Source of the DNA: Pseudomonadota bacterium
GTDB lineage: Bacteria > Pseudomonadota > Gammaproteobacteria > Xanthomonadales > Xanthomonadaceae
Length of the DNA: 64,000 nt
Assembly (NCBI GenBank): GCA_963205495.1
Contig: CAUJIN010000056.1
Span: 1 to 64,000 of the forward strand
Reading direction: 5' to 3'
Below the pieces are notes generated by a model that searched no databases, was not told where the DNA came from, and saw only the letters and a program-made list of their open reading frames with translations. Shown here piece after piece: positions 28,501-37,571 of this stretch. The first letter of the stretch is position 1, and each line of letters opens with the position of its first letter. Made by a program: the position numbers and the translations under genes.

Positions 28501-31500
28501 CGTCATTGCCAGCGAAAAGGGCAGCGAGGTCTTCGGCCAGCAGATCCTCAGCCCATCGGCGTTCCCGCAGGCGCACATCTACGTCCAGAACGACTTCGCC
28601 GCACCCGGATACAACCCCAACGACGAGCACGCCATGATGGCGCCGTCCTCGACCGGGACCGGCGTGGACGCGGTCTTTGCGCTGCGCTCGGACTTCGGCG
28701 GTGAAGCCGATCCGGTGGCACCGTCCGACCCCTACGTCCTGCTCAAGTATTTCAACGGCAGCGCGCTGGAGTGGAACTACAGGATCTACCGCGTGCTGGC
28801 CACCGGCGGCGGATTCAACCGCTTCCGCTACACCGGAATCGCCGGAACCACGGTGTCGCCGCCCTATCCGGTGCGGCTGCTGCCGGGCTGTTCGGAGACC
28901 TTCGTGGATGGCCAGGCGATCGATGGCCCGCCGCCGCCGCCGTTCTTCCAGGACCACAAGAACCAGCTCTGGGCCAAGTCGGCCGGCAGCGGCAGCGTGC
29001 ATTACTACTATCCGATGCAGCCGGGGTTCTATCAGGACAACGACAACAACGACGCCAACGACTATCAGGCCGGACAGTGCACGCCCTGGCTTGCGCGCCT
29101 GCCGCAGTCGCAGGGCGGCGCGGCCACGCCGATGGATCCGATCCCGGTCGAATACACCATCACCTGGCCGGAAAACCCGCCCCTGCTGGTGGCCGGGGAA
29201 ACCCTGCTCGCCCCCAAGCGCGGCCTGCCAGACATTTCCAGTCAGGCGGCGGTCGAGATCGTCTACGACCAGACCCGCGACAGCCTCGAAGACCCCGAAC
29301 CGTCCGACACCCTGGCCCAGCTGATCGACCCGGTCAGCACCCGCTGGGTGCGGCTGTCGCAGATTCCCTCCAGCGTGGCGACCAGCTTCCGCACCGACGG
29401 TTTCCAGGACATCGGCGGCTCTTCCGACGGCACCCAGCGCATGCCCGCCTCGCTGGGCGAACGCATGTACTGGGACGGCATGAACAAGCGGCTGGTGCTG
29501 CACGGCGTGTTCGACGAGACCGGTGCCGGCGACCCCAAGCTGCTGCTCAACGTGATGACCCAGCGCGAGCGCGTGCTGCTCAAGAAGTTCGACGGCGGCG
29601 ACGGCACCGAAGAGGAAAGCTTCACCGGCAACTGCCGCGACAGCGGCGGCTGCAGCTGGGACCAGGCGGTCGAGGCGCTGTTCCGTCTTTCCCGCAACCC
29701 CAACGGCATCCGCAAAATCTGCCGCACCTCGGAGCTGGACGAGAACCGGGTGCGCCAGTGTCACGACATGGACACCGACCTTCCCGCCAGCGAGCTTTTG
29801 ATCGCCTACCAGGACCCGGACAACACCGGGTTCCTGCAGCCGCTTTCGGCTCTGGGCGGCGGCGCCGCGCTGACCGCAGGGGCGGCGCAGGGCAGCGGTT
29901 ACATGACCATCGCCTTCAACAACGATCCGTCGCTCGGCGCCCTGCCGGTGTCGCTTGAGGTGATCCGCGTGGGCTGCCTGGAGTCGCCCTCGCTGCCTGG
30001 TCCCGCACCCTATCAGGGCCAGATCAACGTGATCGCGCCCGATGACATCTTCGACGAGCAGCTGGTGCTGCGCCACGGTGGCGACTTCGGCGGCAATCCG
30101 GATGCGCTGCAGTTCGAGTGGTACTTCCACCCCGATGCCAACGGCACCCCGCCGATGCCGCTGCCCAGCCCCGAAACCGGGCAGATGAATGGCTGGATCC
30201 AGTTCCCGGTGGCCAATCCCAACGGCGCACTGGAAATCAGCATCGCCGGCGCCAACATCCAGACGCTTTCGGACAACTGGTATCTGGCGCGCTACCGCGG
30301 CCTGTCGGCCTGCGGCAACACCAGCCAGTGGAGCCTGTGGGCGGGCCAGCCCGGCGCCACCCCGATCACCCCGCGCGCGCAGCTGGCCGAAGGCTGGGTC
30401 AAGCGCGTGCTCGGCCGCCTCAATCCGTTCGAGGCGCGGGTGCAGGACTTCGGCGCGTCCGACACCAACAACTACGCCAGCATGCTGATCCAGCTCGGCG
30501 AACGCTATTCGGGGCCGGTCGCGCTCAATTCCGATCCGGACAACCTCAACAGCATCGGCCTGATCGAGGCATACACCACGGTGATGCGCCGCGCGCTTCA
30601 GCTTTCGGCCGATTCCACCCCGCCGATCGACTACGGCCCGGCCAACGCCGCGGTGCTGCTGGTGGCCTCGCGTCTGGCCGATTTCTACACCCTGCTGGGC
30701 AACGAGGCCTACGCCGACGCGCAGGACCCGACCATCGCGATCGACTCCAACGGCGGCACCTATTCGCTCTCGCCGACCATCTTCACCTTCCAGAACCAGC
30801 TCGAATCGCTGCTGGACGAGGAGCTGGTGCTGCTGCGCGGACGCGACGACAGCCACGGTCCGGTGGCGGCTACGCCGGTCTACAACCGCCTGTTCTGGAA
30901 CTTCACCACGGGCGATGGCGAAGTGGCCTATGCGCTGAGCTACAACATCGCCGACCAGGACGTGAACGGCGTGCTCAACGAATACGACGCGCGCATCATG
31001 TTCCCGCAGGGGCACGGCGATGCGTGGGGCCACTACCTCACCGCCATGACCACCTACTACAACCTGCTGCGCCATCCGTTCTTCTCTTGGAACCCGCAGT
31101 CCGAGGCGGTGCAGGTGGCCGGCGTGCCGATCAACGTGGACTTCCTCGACGAGCGCCAGTTCGTGCAGACCGCCGTGGCCAAGGCCAAGACCGGCGCCGA
31201 GATCGTCGACCTGACCTACCGCAAGGCCTATGTCGAAAATCCCGATGGCCAGTACCAGGGCTATGACGACACCGATCCGCAGCGCGCCTGGGGGCTTTCC
31301 GAGTGGGGGCGTCGCGCCGGCACGGGTGCCTATTTCGACTGGGTGACGGGCAACGCCATCCTGCCGGTGGAAGATCCCAACCCGGCCCACGTCGGCATCC
31401 AGAGCATCGAGCGCGGCAAGATTTCCGAGCTGGCGCAGATCACCTCCGAGTACGCCAGCATCCAGGGCAAGGTCGATCGTGCCGATGCCGGCATCAATCC

Positions 31501-33943
31501 GCTCGGACTCGCCAAGGGCGTGGTGTCCTTCGACATCGACCCGGCCCAGCTCGAACGCTACAACAAGACCCAGTTCGAACAGGTCTGGGAGCGCGCGATG
31601 GGCGCACTCAACAACGCGCTCAAGGTATGGGACTACGCCAACCTCCTGTCCAACCAGCTGCGCCGCACCCAGGACAGCGCCGATGATCTCTGGGACATGT
31701 CCATCGACGAGGAAACCTCCTACACCAACCAGATGATCGAGATCTTCGGCTATCCCTACGCCGACGACATCGGCCCGGGTGGCACCTATCCGGACGGCTA
31801 CGACGGCCCGGACCTCTACCACTACATGTACATGGATGCCCCGGCGCTCGCCGGCACCGCCTTCGACTTCGACACGCCCGTGCAGTCGGACATGGCGGTG
31901 CGCCGAGTCAAGACCTTCACGGGTTTCTACCGGAAGGCGGTCAACGGCGTGGGCTTCTTCAACATCGGACGCAGCCGCGTCCTGGGGGGTACCCCGAACG
32001 CCACTTGCGACCAGTCGCCGATGGCCGAGGGCTGTGCTCTGGGCGATACCGACAGCAGCCAGACGCTGGAGGTGGAATACGTCACCACGGATACTCCGGG
32101 GACCGGATTGCTCTTTACCAAGCCCGAAGACTGGACCGGCCAGCGCCGTGCCCCGGGTCGTCTGCAGCAGGCGCTGCAGGAAATCCTGATGGCGCAGATT
32201 TCGCTCAAGCAGGGCATCCTCGAGTACGACGCCATGCGTCTGGAGCTGGAAGCGGGAATCGCCACCCTGCGCGCCACCTTCGGCACCGCCCAGAGCAACA
32301 TCAACCTTGCCATTGGCCAGCGCAACGAGCTGCGCAGACTTACCATCGCCGCACAGGTGATGACCAACTCCGCCATTGCCGCGCGGCGCGTGGGAAGCAT
32401 CCTTGGCGATGTGTTCGAGGACACCAGCAAGTGCATCCCGGGCAACATGATCGTAGGCCTGGCAGGTGGCGGTGATCTTTTCTCCACCATCAAGTGCGCG
32501 GTGAACGCCTCCGGGCACACCGTCACCAAGGTGCTCGACACCGTGGCCGACGGGCTGGACATCGCCGGCAACGCCATCGAGGCCTCCAAGGAGGATGTCA
32601 GCGAGCTGTCCGGCATCCGCACCCTGATCAACGACTCCAATCTGGAGCTCTACAACCTCGCCGGCGAAATCGATTCGATCCTGCGCCAGGAGCCGCTGCT
32701 GCGTTCGGAAATCTTCGCCCGCGCCGAGGCCATCAAGCAGCTCCAGGGCGAGTATCAGGCGACGCTTGCCGAGGGTCTGCGGGTCTACGAGCAGCTCATC
32801 AAGTTCCGCCGCGGCGCCGCGGCGGCGACGCAGGAAGCGCGCTACCGCGACATGGCCTTCCGCATCTTCCGCAACGACGCCCTGCAGAAATACCGTGCGG
32901 CCTTCGACCTGGCGGCGCGCTATGTCTATCTTGCGGCCTCGGCCTACGACTACGAGACCAACCTCTTGGGCAGCGACAGCAAGGCCGGGCAGGCCTTCCT
33001 GACCAACGTGGTGAAGCAGCGCAGCCTGGGGCAGGTGCTCAGCGGCGTGCCGGTGGCCGGTTCACCTGGACTGGCCGACACCATGGCCCAGCTCAAGCTC
33101 AATTTCGACGTGCTCAAGGGCCAGATGGGCTTCAACACCCCGCAGGTGGAGACCAACCGCTTCTCGCTGCGGCGCGAGCTGTTCCGCATCGAACCCGGTG
33201 CCGATGGCGACGAAGCCTGGCGCAACATGCTGGAATCGGCGCGCGTTGCCGACCTGTGGCAGATTCCGGAGTTCCGCCGCTACGCGCGTCCGTTCGCCCC
33301 AGAAAGCGCGGGACCGCAGCCCGGCCTGGTGTTCGAGTTCAGCACCAACGTCACCTCCGGGCTCAACTTCTTCGGCTGGGACCTGGGCGCCAACGACAGC
33401 AGCTACAACCCGAGCCGCTTCGCCACGCGCATCCGCTCGGTCGGCGCATGGTTCGGCAACTACGCCAACCTGCCGCTGGCCGATGATCCGAACGTCTATC
33501 TGATCCCGGTCGGGCAGGACGTGCTGCGCTCGCCCGATCCGCTCGACTTCACCGTGCGCCAGTGGCAGGTGGTGGACCAGAAGATTCCGGTGCCGTTCCC
33601 GATCGGCGCGGCCGAACTGGGCCGCTACGACTGGGTGCCGAACGAATCGCTCGACGGCGCGCGTACCGACATCCGCCGCTATCCGATGATGCGCGCCTTC
33701 CACTACAGCGAGCCTTTCGACGACGCCCAGGTCAGCGCCGACAGCCGCCTGATCGGCCGTTCGGTATGGAACCGCCGCTGGCTGCTGATCATTCCCGGCA
33801 ACACCTTCCTGAGCAATTCGACGGAAGGTCTCGACACCTTCATCCAGGGCGCCAGGGTTCCGGGTGGCGGCGGCGTGCGCGACGGCCACGGCGTGGACGA
33901 CATCCGCATCTTCTTCAAGACCTACTCCTACTCGGGGAACTGA
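25571..33943 (+). CDS. Giant exported protein with N-terminal SBBP-like repeats and C-terminal coiled coil
   Basis: The 2790-residue product has a signal peptide (ALGTAALLLGALAPQAQAA). The first 250 residues and a later block carry SBBP-like propeller repeats (DVFVARLDAAGRVLWAKSAG; DGFVARIGG). The middle is strand-rich with Cys pairs. From about 32160 to 32900 there is a long helical, heptad-like region (LKQGILEYDAMRLELEAGI). After it comes a beta-rich C-terminal domain ending DDIRIFFKTYSYSGN. That order of helical shaft then beta-sandwich recalls the C-terminal half of Tc toxin A subunits, but similarity is by eye only. The ATG at 25571 has the SD sequence AGGGGA 6 bp upstream; a GTG at 25553 is the alternative. 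Confidence 0.85.
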   Translation: MAIFQSIDLRGMALGTAALLLGALAPQAQAAWPHGFPNTEVVRTVSAPNGDIVIAGNFTGETVMGEFTLNSAGLQDVFVARLDAAGRVLWAKSAGGSLADVAVGLTLDASNNAYVVGSLYGSAQFGGQSTSGPDNRQDGFVARIGGQGQWDWVRRAGNGDGTNYPTVINDVVVLPGNSAVVPPVPDSLIFTGEYREKATFNAPGGSVTLVGGGQEKDDYLARMQADGSKWIWAVNRYGADTWEVGRRLLRDADGGLHMLGEEAQNKVTFLDQTFVPGTDLAALWDVTDAWGGAAFILEPFHFNLVRPHLEGGGAASPGLALRSGHVSVVSKNPMNTAGATAVTVQARVYRGINYPVPGWPFPPVTSGGHTFTQYLSETPDDYGGGHEDLYLEYQAADGSWRRIKQFSASVAPGGKIDFNANLKDASILHANLKIRVRMNGGSGGEYDWWFVERLAVSAYSNKGYIQPIFNANTNAPVFGPQLRRFDGSVRINDAFAFTSGGQTRIAVVGAAPAGVSIADTACGAAASTAGFLAVLSPGGGSYNCHNLVGTGSGQANAVASDGTRVFVAGAFSGTLGLGIHSISGNPGGSDAYVAALKLLDGQWAWLTGGAPPPATPPGNPPAAIGGTGNDLAGAMVATAGGQLYVAGRFQGIGQFGPIDQIVAIGSTDGFLIKLGSDGRFFQPEAWSVGVPITPPGGALISQAWMLPEVYVDGVLVQATGNEYRWFTWVFRPQPAPTPGYWQFIPLQSTAEVELRWRVNTDPASPARVVTQGAGVWPARACGDNDMPGMPGVEGCYQTHVIGAPVEAKPSGFQILGDVVLPSSGSSGATLDGGVFNATSSGYAVIQYVQGSSTDQMQFPTFVEVVRSLPYHLTAGFQDGVQVEIGKKITSTAHNEFGRTGWVVNELAYYDGTGVNAAYNRAARTGAIIPVNRYSSRRIQDAGRELAVAWYRRNGKGAYWPSRAVRYQPRWPYDPDRIVIASEKGSEVFGQQILSPSAFPQAHIYVQNDFAAPGYNPNDEHAMMAPSSTGTGVDAVFALRSDFGGEADPVAPSDPYVLLKYFNGSALEWNYRIYRVLATGGGFNRFRYTGIAGTTVSPPYPVRLLPGCSETFVDGQAIDGPPPPPFFQDHKNQLWAKSAGSGSVHYYYPMQPGFYQDNDNNDANDYQAGQCTPWLARLPQSQGGAATPMDPIPVEYTITWPENPPLLVAGETLLAPKRGLPDISSQAAVEIVYDQTRDSLEDPEPSDTLAQLIDPVSTRWVRLSQIPSSVATSFRTDGFQDIGGSSDGTQRMPASLGERMYWDGMNKRLVLHGVFDETGAGDPKLLLNVMTQRERVLLKKFDGGDGTEEESFTGNCRDSGGCSWDQAVEALFRLSRNPNGIRKICRTSELDENRVRQCHDMDTDLPASELLIAYQDPDNTGFLQPLSALGGGAALTAGAAQGSGYMTIAFNNDPSLGALPVSLEVIRVGCLESPSLPGPAPYQGQINVIAPDDIFDEQLVLRHGGDFGGNPDALQFEWYFHPDANGTPPMPLPSPETGQMNGWIQFPVANPNGALEISIAGANIQTLSDNWYLARYRGLSACGNTSQWSLWAGQPGATPITPRAQLAEGWVKRVLGRLNPFEARVQDFGASDTNNYASMLIQLGERYSGPVALNSDPDNLNSIGLIEAYTTVMRRALQLSADSTPPIDYGPANAAVLLVASRLADFYTLLGNEAYADAQDPTIAIDSNGGTYSLSPTIFTFQNQLESLLDEELVLLRGRDDSHGPVAATPVYNRLFWNFTTGDGEVAYALSYNIADQDVNGVLNEYDARIMFPQGHGDAWGHYLTAMTTYYNLLRHPFFSWNPQSEAVQVAGVPINVDFLDERQFVQTAVAKAKTGAEIVDLTYRKAYVENPDGQYQGYDDTDPQRAWGLSEWGRRAGTGAYFDWVTGNAILPVEDPNPAHVGIQSIERGKISELAQITSEYASIQGKVDRADAGINPLGLAKGVVSFDIDPAQLERYNKTQFEQVWERAMGALNNALKVWDYANLLSNQLRRTQDSADDLWDMSIDEETSYTNQMIEIFGYPYADDIGPGGTYPDGYDGPDLYHYMYMDAPALAGTAFDFDTPVQSDMAVRRVKTFTGFYRKAVNGVGFFNIGRSRVLGGTPNATCDQSPMAEGCALGDTDSSQTLEVEYVTTDTPGTGLLFTKPEDWTGQRRAPGRLQQALQEILMAQISLKQGILEYDAMRLELEAGIATLRATFGTAQSNINLAIGQRNELRRLTIAAQVMTNSAIAARRVGSILGDVFEDTSKCIPGNMIVGLAGGGDLFSTIKCAVNASGHTVTKVLDTVADGLDIAGNAIEASKEDVSELSGIRTLINDSNLELYNLAGEIDSILRQEPLLRSEIFARAEAIKQLQGEYQATLAEGLRVYEQLIKFRRGAAAATQEARYRDMAFRIFRNDALQKYRAAFDLAARYVYLAASAYDYETNLLGSDSKAGQAFLTNVVKQRSLGQVLSGVPVAGSPGLADTMAQLKLNFDVLKGQMGFNTPQVETNRFSLRRELFRIEPGADGDEAWRNMLESARVADLWQIPEFRRYARPFAPESAGPQPGLVFEFSTNVTSGLNFFGWDLGANDSSYNPSRFATRIRSVGAWFGNYANLPLADDPNVYLIPVGQDVLRSPDPLDFTVRQWQVVDQKIPVPFPIGAAELGRYDWVPNESLDGARTDIRRYPMMRAFHYSEPFDDAQVSADSRLIGRSVWNRRWLLIIPGNTFLSNSTEGLDTFIQGARVPGGGGVRDGHGVDDIRIFFKTYSYSGN

Positions 33944-33945
33944 TC

Positions 33946-36225
33946 ATGAGCCGCACGATTCCTGCCTTCATGCAGATCCTCCTCGCGCTGCTCCTGTGCC
34001 TGGCGCTGCCGGCGCGCGCCAGCATCGACGCGCCGAGCCACATCTACTACGGCAGCGCCACGCTGTTCGGCGTGCCGGCCCCGGCCAACACCGTGGTGGA
34101 AGCGCGCTTTCCCGGCAGCGGCGAGGTCGTGGCGCGCTACGTCATCGGCAGCAGCAGCCACATGGGCAACAGCTATCGCATCGACGTGCCGATGGATCAG
34201 GTCGAGCCGCGCGTGGCCGGTCGCGCCCGTCCGGGCGATCCGCTCAACATCTACCTGGGCGGCCAGCTCGCGGCCGAAGTGCCGGGCGGCGTGGGCGCGG
34301 TGGGTGCGACCACGCGCCTGGACCTCGACCCGCAGAACACCGGCACCGGCCCCGCCATCCGCATCGAGGATGGTTCCATTAACGAAGGGCAGGGCGGCAT
34401 CACCAACCTCGACCTGGACGTGAGCCTCAACACCTCGGCCGGGCAGGAAGTCAAAGTGCTGCTGGAAACCCGCAACGGCACCGCGAACGGCGGCGCGAGC
34501 TGCACCGCTGGCGTGGATTTCCTCCAGATCAGCAATCGCCTGCTGGTCATTCCCGCAGGTACCACCAGCGCCACCGTGCGGGTGCAGATTTGCGGCGACA
34601 CCGCGGTCGAGCCGGACGAGCAGTTCACCGTCGAACTTCTCTCCACCGTGGGCAACTTCGGCGTGTTCGAGCGATCCACCGCCACGGTCACGATCCAGGA
34701 TGACGACAACGTCCCGACCCTGGAAGTGGCCGATGTCCGCGCCGGAGAACCGCCGGTCGGCACCTCCGTTGCGCGCTTCGTGGCGCGCCTGAGCCGCAGC
34801 CATACCCGCACGGTGTCGCTGCAATACGCCACCCAGGGCGCCAGCGCCCAGCCGGGCAGCGACTTCGTCGCCGCCAGCGGCACGCTCAGCTTCGATCCGG
34901 GAGAAACCGTCAAGACCATCGACGTCGGCATCCTGCCCGACGCCGCCGTCGAACCGGACGAAACCTTCCGGCTCCAGCTCAGCAACCCGGTCAGCGTGGT
35001 GCTTGCACGGGCTTTCGCCACCGCCACCATCGTCGATCCGGCGCACGACCCGGCGCTGGTGCAGGAAGACGCCCAGACCGGCGCGATGCTGCCCGACCTG
35101 GCCCAGCCCAGCGCCATCGTGCTCTCGCCCGACGGACTGCATGCCTACGCCGCCTCCGATTCGCGCAATGCCGTGGTGCACTTCCAGCGCAATCCCGCCA
35201 GCGGCGCGCTCAGCCCGGTGTCCAGCTACACCACCGCAACGGCAGGATTCCAGCAGGCCAAACTCAAGGGCCTGCAGGACATCCGCATCAGCGCCGACGG
35301 TGCCTTCCTGTATGTCGCAGCGTTGCGCGACAACGCCGTGACCGTGCTGTCGCGAGATGTCGCCACCGGCGCGCTCGGCTTCGTCCACTCCGTCGCGCAA
35401 GGCGGCACGGTGTCCGGATTGGAAGAAGTGGTGCGCCTGGCGCTCAGCCCGGACGGCGCCCAGCTCTACGCGCTGGGGCGCAAGTCCAACGCCATCGTCA
35501 CCCTGAGCCGCGATCCGGCCACCGGCCAGCTCGCCTTCGTTCGCGCCCAGAACAAGGATGCGCCGGGCCTGCTGCGCCTGATCCGCCCCTCCGGCATCGT
35601 GCTCTCGTCCGACGGCGCGCAGGTCTATGTCACCGCCCGCGACGGCAACGCCGTGATCGTGCTGGACCGCAACGCCAGCGCCGGCGATCCGGATTTCGGC
35701 AAGCTCACCGTCAAGGCCAGCTATGTCGACGGCCTCGCCGGAATCAGCGGCATCCGCGGCGCCTTCGGCCTGGCGCTCTCGCCCAATGGCCAGCAGCTCT
35801 ACGTGGCCGCTGGCACCGACCACAGCGTGGTGCGCTTCGACCGCGGCACCGGCGGCAGCCTCGTCCAGCGCCAGGTGTGGAAGCACGGCGACCCGGGCCT
35901 CCACGGCCTGCGCGGTGCGCACAGCGTCGTGGTTGCGCCCAACGGCAAGGAAGTCTTCGTCACCGGCGCGGAAGACGACAGCCTCACCGTATTCGACCGC
36001 GCCACGGGCGGCGCCCAGGCCGGCAGCCTGAGCGTCCATCGAACCCTGTTCAAGGGCGACGGCGGCCTCAACCACCTCTCCATCCCCGGCCAGATGGCGG
36101 CCAGCGGCGATGACCGCTATCTCTACGTCACCGCCAGCGGGGGAGACGGCGCGATCATCACCTACCGCAGGCTCTCGCTGGATCAACTCTTCCGCGACGG
36201 CTTCGAAACGCCTCCCGCGAACTGA
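33946..36225 (+). CDS. Exported Calx-beta / beta-propeller protein
   Basis: The 759-residue product begins with a signal peptide (ILLALLLCLALPARA). After an N-terminal beta domain, two Calx-beta domains follow (about 125-245 and 250-365), each ending in the typical acidic EPDE(Q/T)F-V-L and ATVTIQDDD signature. About 375-745 is a YVTN/lactonase-like propeller with blades such as SPDGLHAYAASDSRNAVVHF, closely like those of the 4524-residue protein. The C terminus is LDQLFRDGFETPPAN, carrying the DGFE motif. It starts 2 bp after the previous stop and is the last gene of the operon. Calcium-dependent surface attachment is plausible. Confidence 0.87.
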   Translation: MSRTIPAFMQILLALLLCLALPARASIDAPSHIYYGSATLFGVPAPANTVVEARFPGSGEVVARYVIGSSSHMGNSYRIDVPMDQVEPRVAGRARPGDPLNIYLGGQLAAEVPGGVGAVGATTRLDLDPQNTGTGPAIRIEDGSINEGQGGITNLDLDVSLNTSAGQEVKVLLETRNGTANGGASCTAGVDFLQISNRLLVIPAGTTSATVRVQICGDTAVEPDEQFTVELLSTVGNFGVFERSTATVTIQDDDNVPTLEVADVRAGEPPVGTSVARFVARLSRSHTRTVSLQYATQGASAQPGSDFVAASGTLSFDPGETVKTIDVGILPDAAVEPDETFRLQLSNPVSVVLARAFATATIVDPAHDPALVQEDAQTGAMLPDLAQPSAIVLSPDGLHAYAASDSRNAVVHFQRNPASGALSPVSSYTTATAGFQQAKLKGLQDIRISADGAFLYVAALRDNAVTVLSRDVATGALGFVHSVAQGGTVSGLEEVVRLALSPDGAQLYALGRKSNAIVTLSRDPATGQLAFVRAQNKDAPGLLRLIRPSGIVLSSDGAQVYVTARDGNAVIVLDRNASAGDPDFGKLTVKASYVDGLAGISGIRGAFGLALSPNGQQLYVAAGTDHSVVRFDRGTGGSLVQRQVWKHGDPGLHGLRGAHSVVVAPNGKEVFVTGAEDDSLTVFDRATGGAQAGSLSVHRTLFKGDGGLNHLSIPGQMAASGDDRYLYVTASGGDGAIITYRRLSLDQLFRDGFETPPAN

Positions 36226-36256
36226 CCCCAGGGAACCTCCGAAAATCTGCCCTTTC

Positions 36257-36294
36257 GCGTCATTCCGGCCTTCGCCGGACTGACGCCTGTTTTT
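36257..36294 (+). terminator. REP-like hairpin with T tract ending the giant operon
   Basis: GCGTCA and TGACGC flank the inner stem TCCGG-CCTTCG-CCGGA, followed by CTGTTTTT. The hairpin resembles REP-type elements found scattered in Xanthomonadales. Its position 32 bp after the operon's last stop makes terminator function likely. Confidence 0.6.
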
Positions 36295-36320
36295 CGAGGT
36301 GCCCCCCCCAGGCGCATCAC

Positions 36321-36354
36321 GCCCTCTCCCCCAAGCCAATGGGATGGAGAGGGC
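36321..36354. repeat. CCCTCTCCC-type hairpin repeat, copy 1
   Basis: Arms GCCCTCTCC and GGAGAGGGC enclose a 16-base loop containing CCAATGGG. Related hairpins occur twice inside the MITE at 39465-39677, so this is a dispersed repeat family. Confidence 0.6.
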
Positions 36355-36462
36355 TGGGGGACAATGTTCACCCTGAAGGTTCCCGCCAAGGCAGCGGGCC
36401 TTGGGGCAAGGGCTCCCGCTCGCAGCCGGATGCCGCAGCCACACCCTCGACACATCAAGCAC

Positions 36463-36491
36463 TTGCGTTGTGAACCTGAAATGTGTCTAAT
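36463..36491 (+). promoter_or_regulatory. Candidate promoter of the cohesin-dockerin cluster
   Basis: TTGCGT, a 17-bp spacer and TCTAAT form a sigma70-like promoter about 245 bp before the dockerin gene. A second candidate, TTGCAC-16-TAAGCT, lies at 36643-36670. Either would leave an untranslated leader. Apart from these and the hairpins above, the 512-bp gap 36226-36737 holds nothing recognised. Confidence 0.3.
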
Positions 36492-36737
36492 TGTTTCGCG
36501 CTGCGGCATAGGGGGCCGCGCCACCTGCTTGTTCGTCCGGGCCCATCGCGTGACACAAAACCCCATCCCGCTGCGTACTACCTGCAGGCCCGAAGCTGCC
36601 ACAACGCTTCGGGCTGGAAAGTTCCCCGTGCGCAGCAAGTACTTGCACCGCATCCAGCGTGTGTTAAGCTCGCTTCGCTTGCGGGAGCCTTGCCTCCACG
36701 GTTTCGTCCGAACAATCAATACATAAGGGTGTTGAAC

Positions 36738-37553
36738 ATGAAGATTTCCACCAGGACCCTCCTGGCCGCGGCCCTCCTTGTCGCCCTGCCGACAAGTGGC
36801 GCACTGGCCTGCACCATCACCAACTGGAACGGTACCAACACCGCCACGGCAGCCAACACCGGCGGCCCGGCGCAGAGCATCGCCCGCTACAGCGGCGTTT
36901 GCGCGCTCGCGGTCGACAGCGGCAAGTACGTGGTCGACAACACCCCGGGCACCGAGGGCACCTACCGCGCCCGCTTCTACGTGCTCACCAAGGCCACCGG
37001 CGGCACCGCCACCATCTTCCGCGCCGGCGCCAGCGACAACGGCGGCTCGCCCGTGCTCGAAATCGACTACACCGGCTCGGCCTTCAACTTCCGCCAGAAC
37101 GGCACCACGGTCGGTTCCGGCGTCACCGGCATCCAGGCCAACAAGTGGTACTCCATCGAAGTGTTCTACAAGGCCGGTGCCAGCTTCAGCGCCACCGTTG
37201 GCGGTGCCGGCAGTGATGCGGTTGTGGGTACCGTTTCTTCCGCCACCGCAGGCGCGGGCACGATTGCCTCGGCCGTCCTTGGTGCCGTGGCCGGCACCAC
37301 CGGCTCGGCCAGCCTGGGCTTCGACGCCTTCGAATCCACCCGCTCGGAAACGACGGCCATTGGGCGCCTGTGCCGGGGTGATGCGAATGCAAACGGGACT
37401 ATTACGATCGGTGATCGCACCGCGCTCAACAATGAGTTGATGAGCGTGTCGCTGGCAACGGGTCAGCCTGATTGCAACGAAGATGGCAATATTACGGTGG
37501 GTGATCGCACCTGCGTGAACAACCGGATTCTCGCCAGCGCCACCTGCAACTAA
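36738..37553 (+). CDS. Exported dockerin-domain protein
   Basis: The product has 271 residues with a signal peptide (LLAAALLVALPTSGALA). Residues 24-205 look like a LamG/concanavalin-type beta sandwich (YRARFYVLTKATGG; NKWYSIEVFYKAG; ASLGFDAFES). The last 60 residues are a dockerin: two duplicated calcium loops and helices, GDANANGTITIGDRTALNNE and DCNEDGNITVGDRTCVNNRI. Both keep the DxNx(N/D)Gx-I-x-x-x-D pattern. The base composition of the dockerin part falls to about 50-55% GC, against about 73% in the preceding domain. Dockerins bind cohesins; two cohesin-like genes follow directly. The earlier in-frame start at 36483 is rejected in favour of the signal peptide. Confidence 0.85.
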   Translation: MKISTRTLLAAALLVALPTSGALACTITNWNGTNTATAANTGGPAQSIARYSGVCALAVDSGKYVVDNTPGTEGTYRARFYVLTKATGGTATIFRAGASDNGGSPVLEIDYTGSAFNFRQNGTTVGSGVTGIQANKWYSIEVFYKAGASFSATVGGAGSDAVVGTVSSATAGAGTIASAVLGAVAGTTGSASLGFDAFESTRSETTAIGRLCRGDANANGTITIGDRTALNNELMSVSLATGQPDCNEDGNITVGDRTCVNNRILASATCN

Positions 37554-37571
37554 TCTTTGGAGTGCATAATC

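Noticed and set aside
30940..31000. EF-hand/dockerin-like loop (DQDVNGVLNEYD) in the 2790-residue protein
   Set aside because: Only one loop with no second repeat or following helix pair; not enough to call a dockerin.
26516..32518. 2000-codon open frame on the minus strand
   Set aside because: Antisense shadow of the 2790-residue protein gene; no recognisable domain.
25571..33943. Annotation as an insecticidal Tc toxin
   Set aside because: Only a layout similarity at the C terminus was seen; no TcB/TcC genes and the N-terminal half differs, so it is kept as a hypothesis only.
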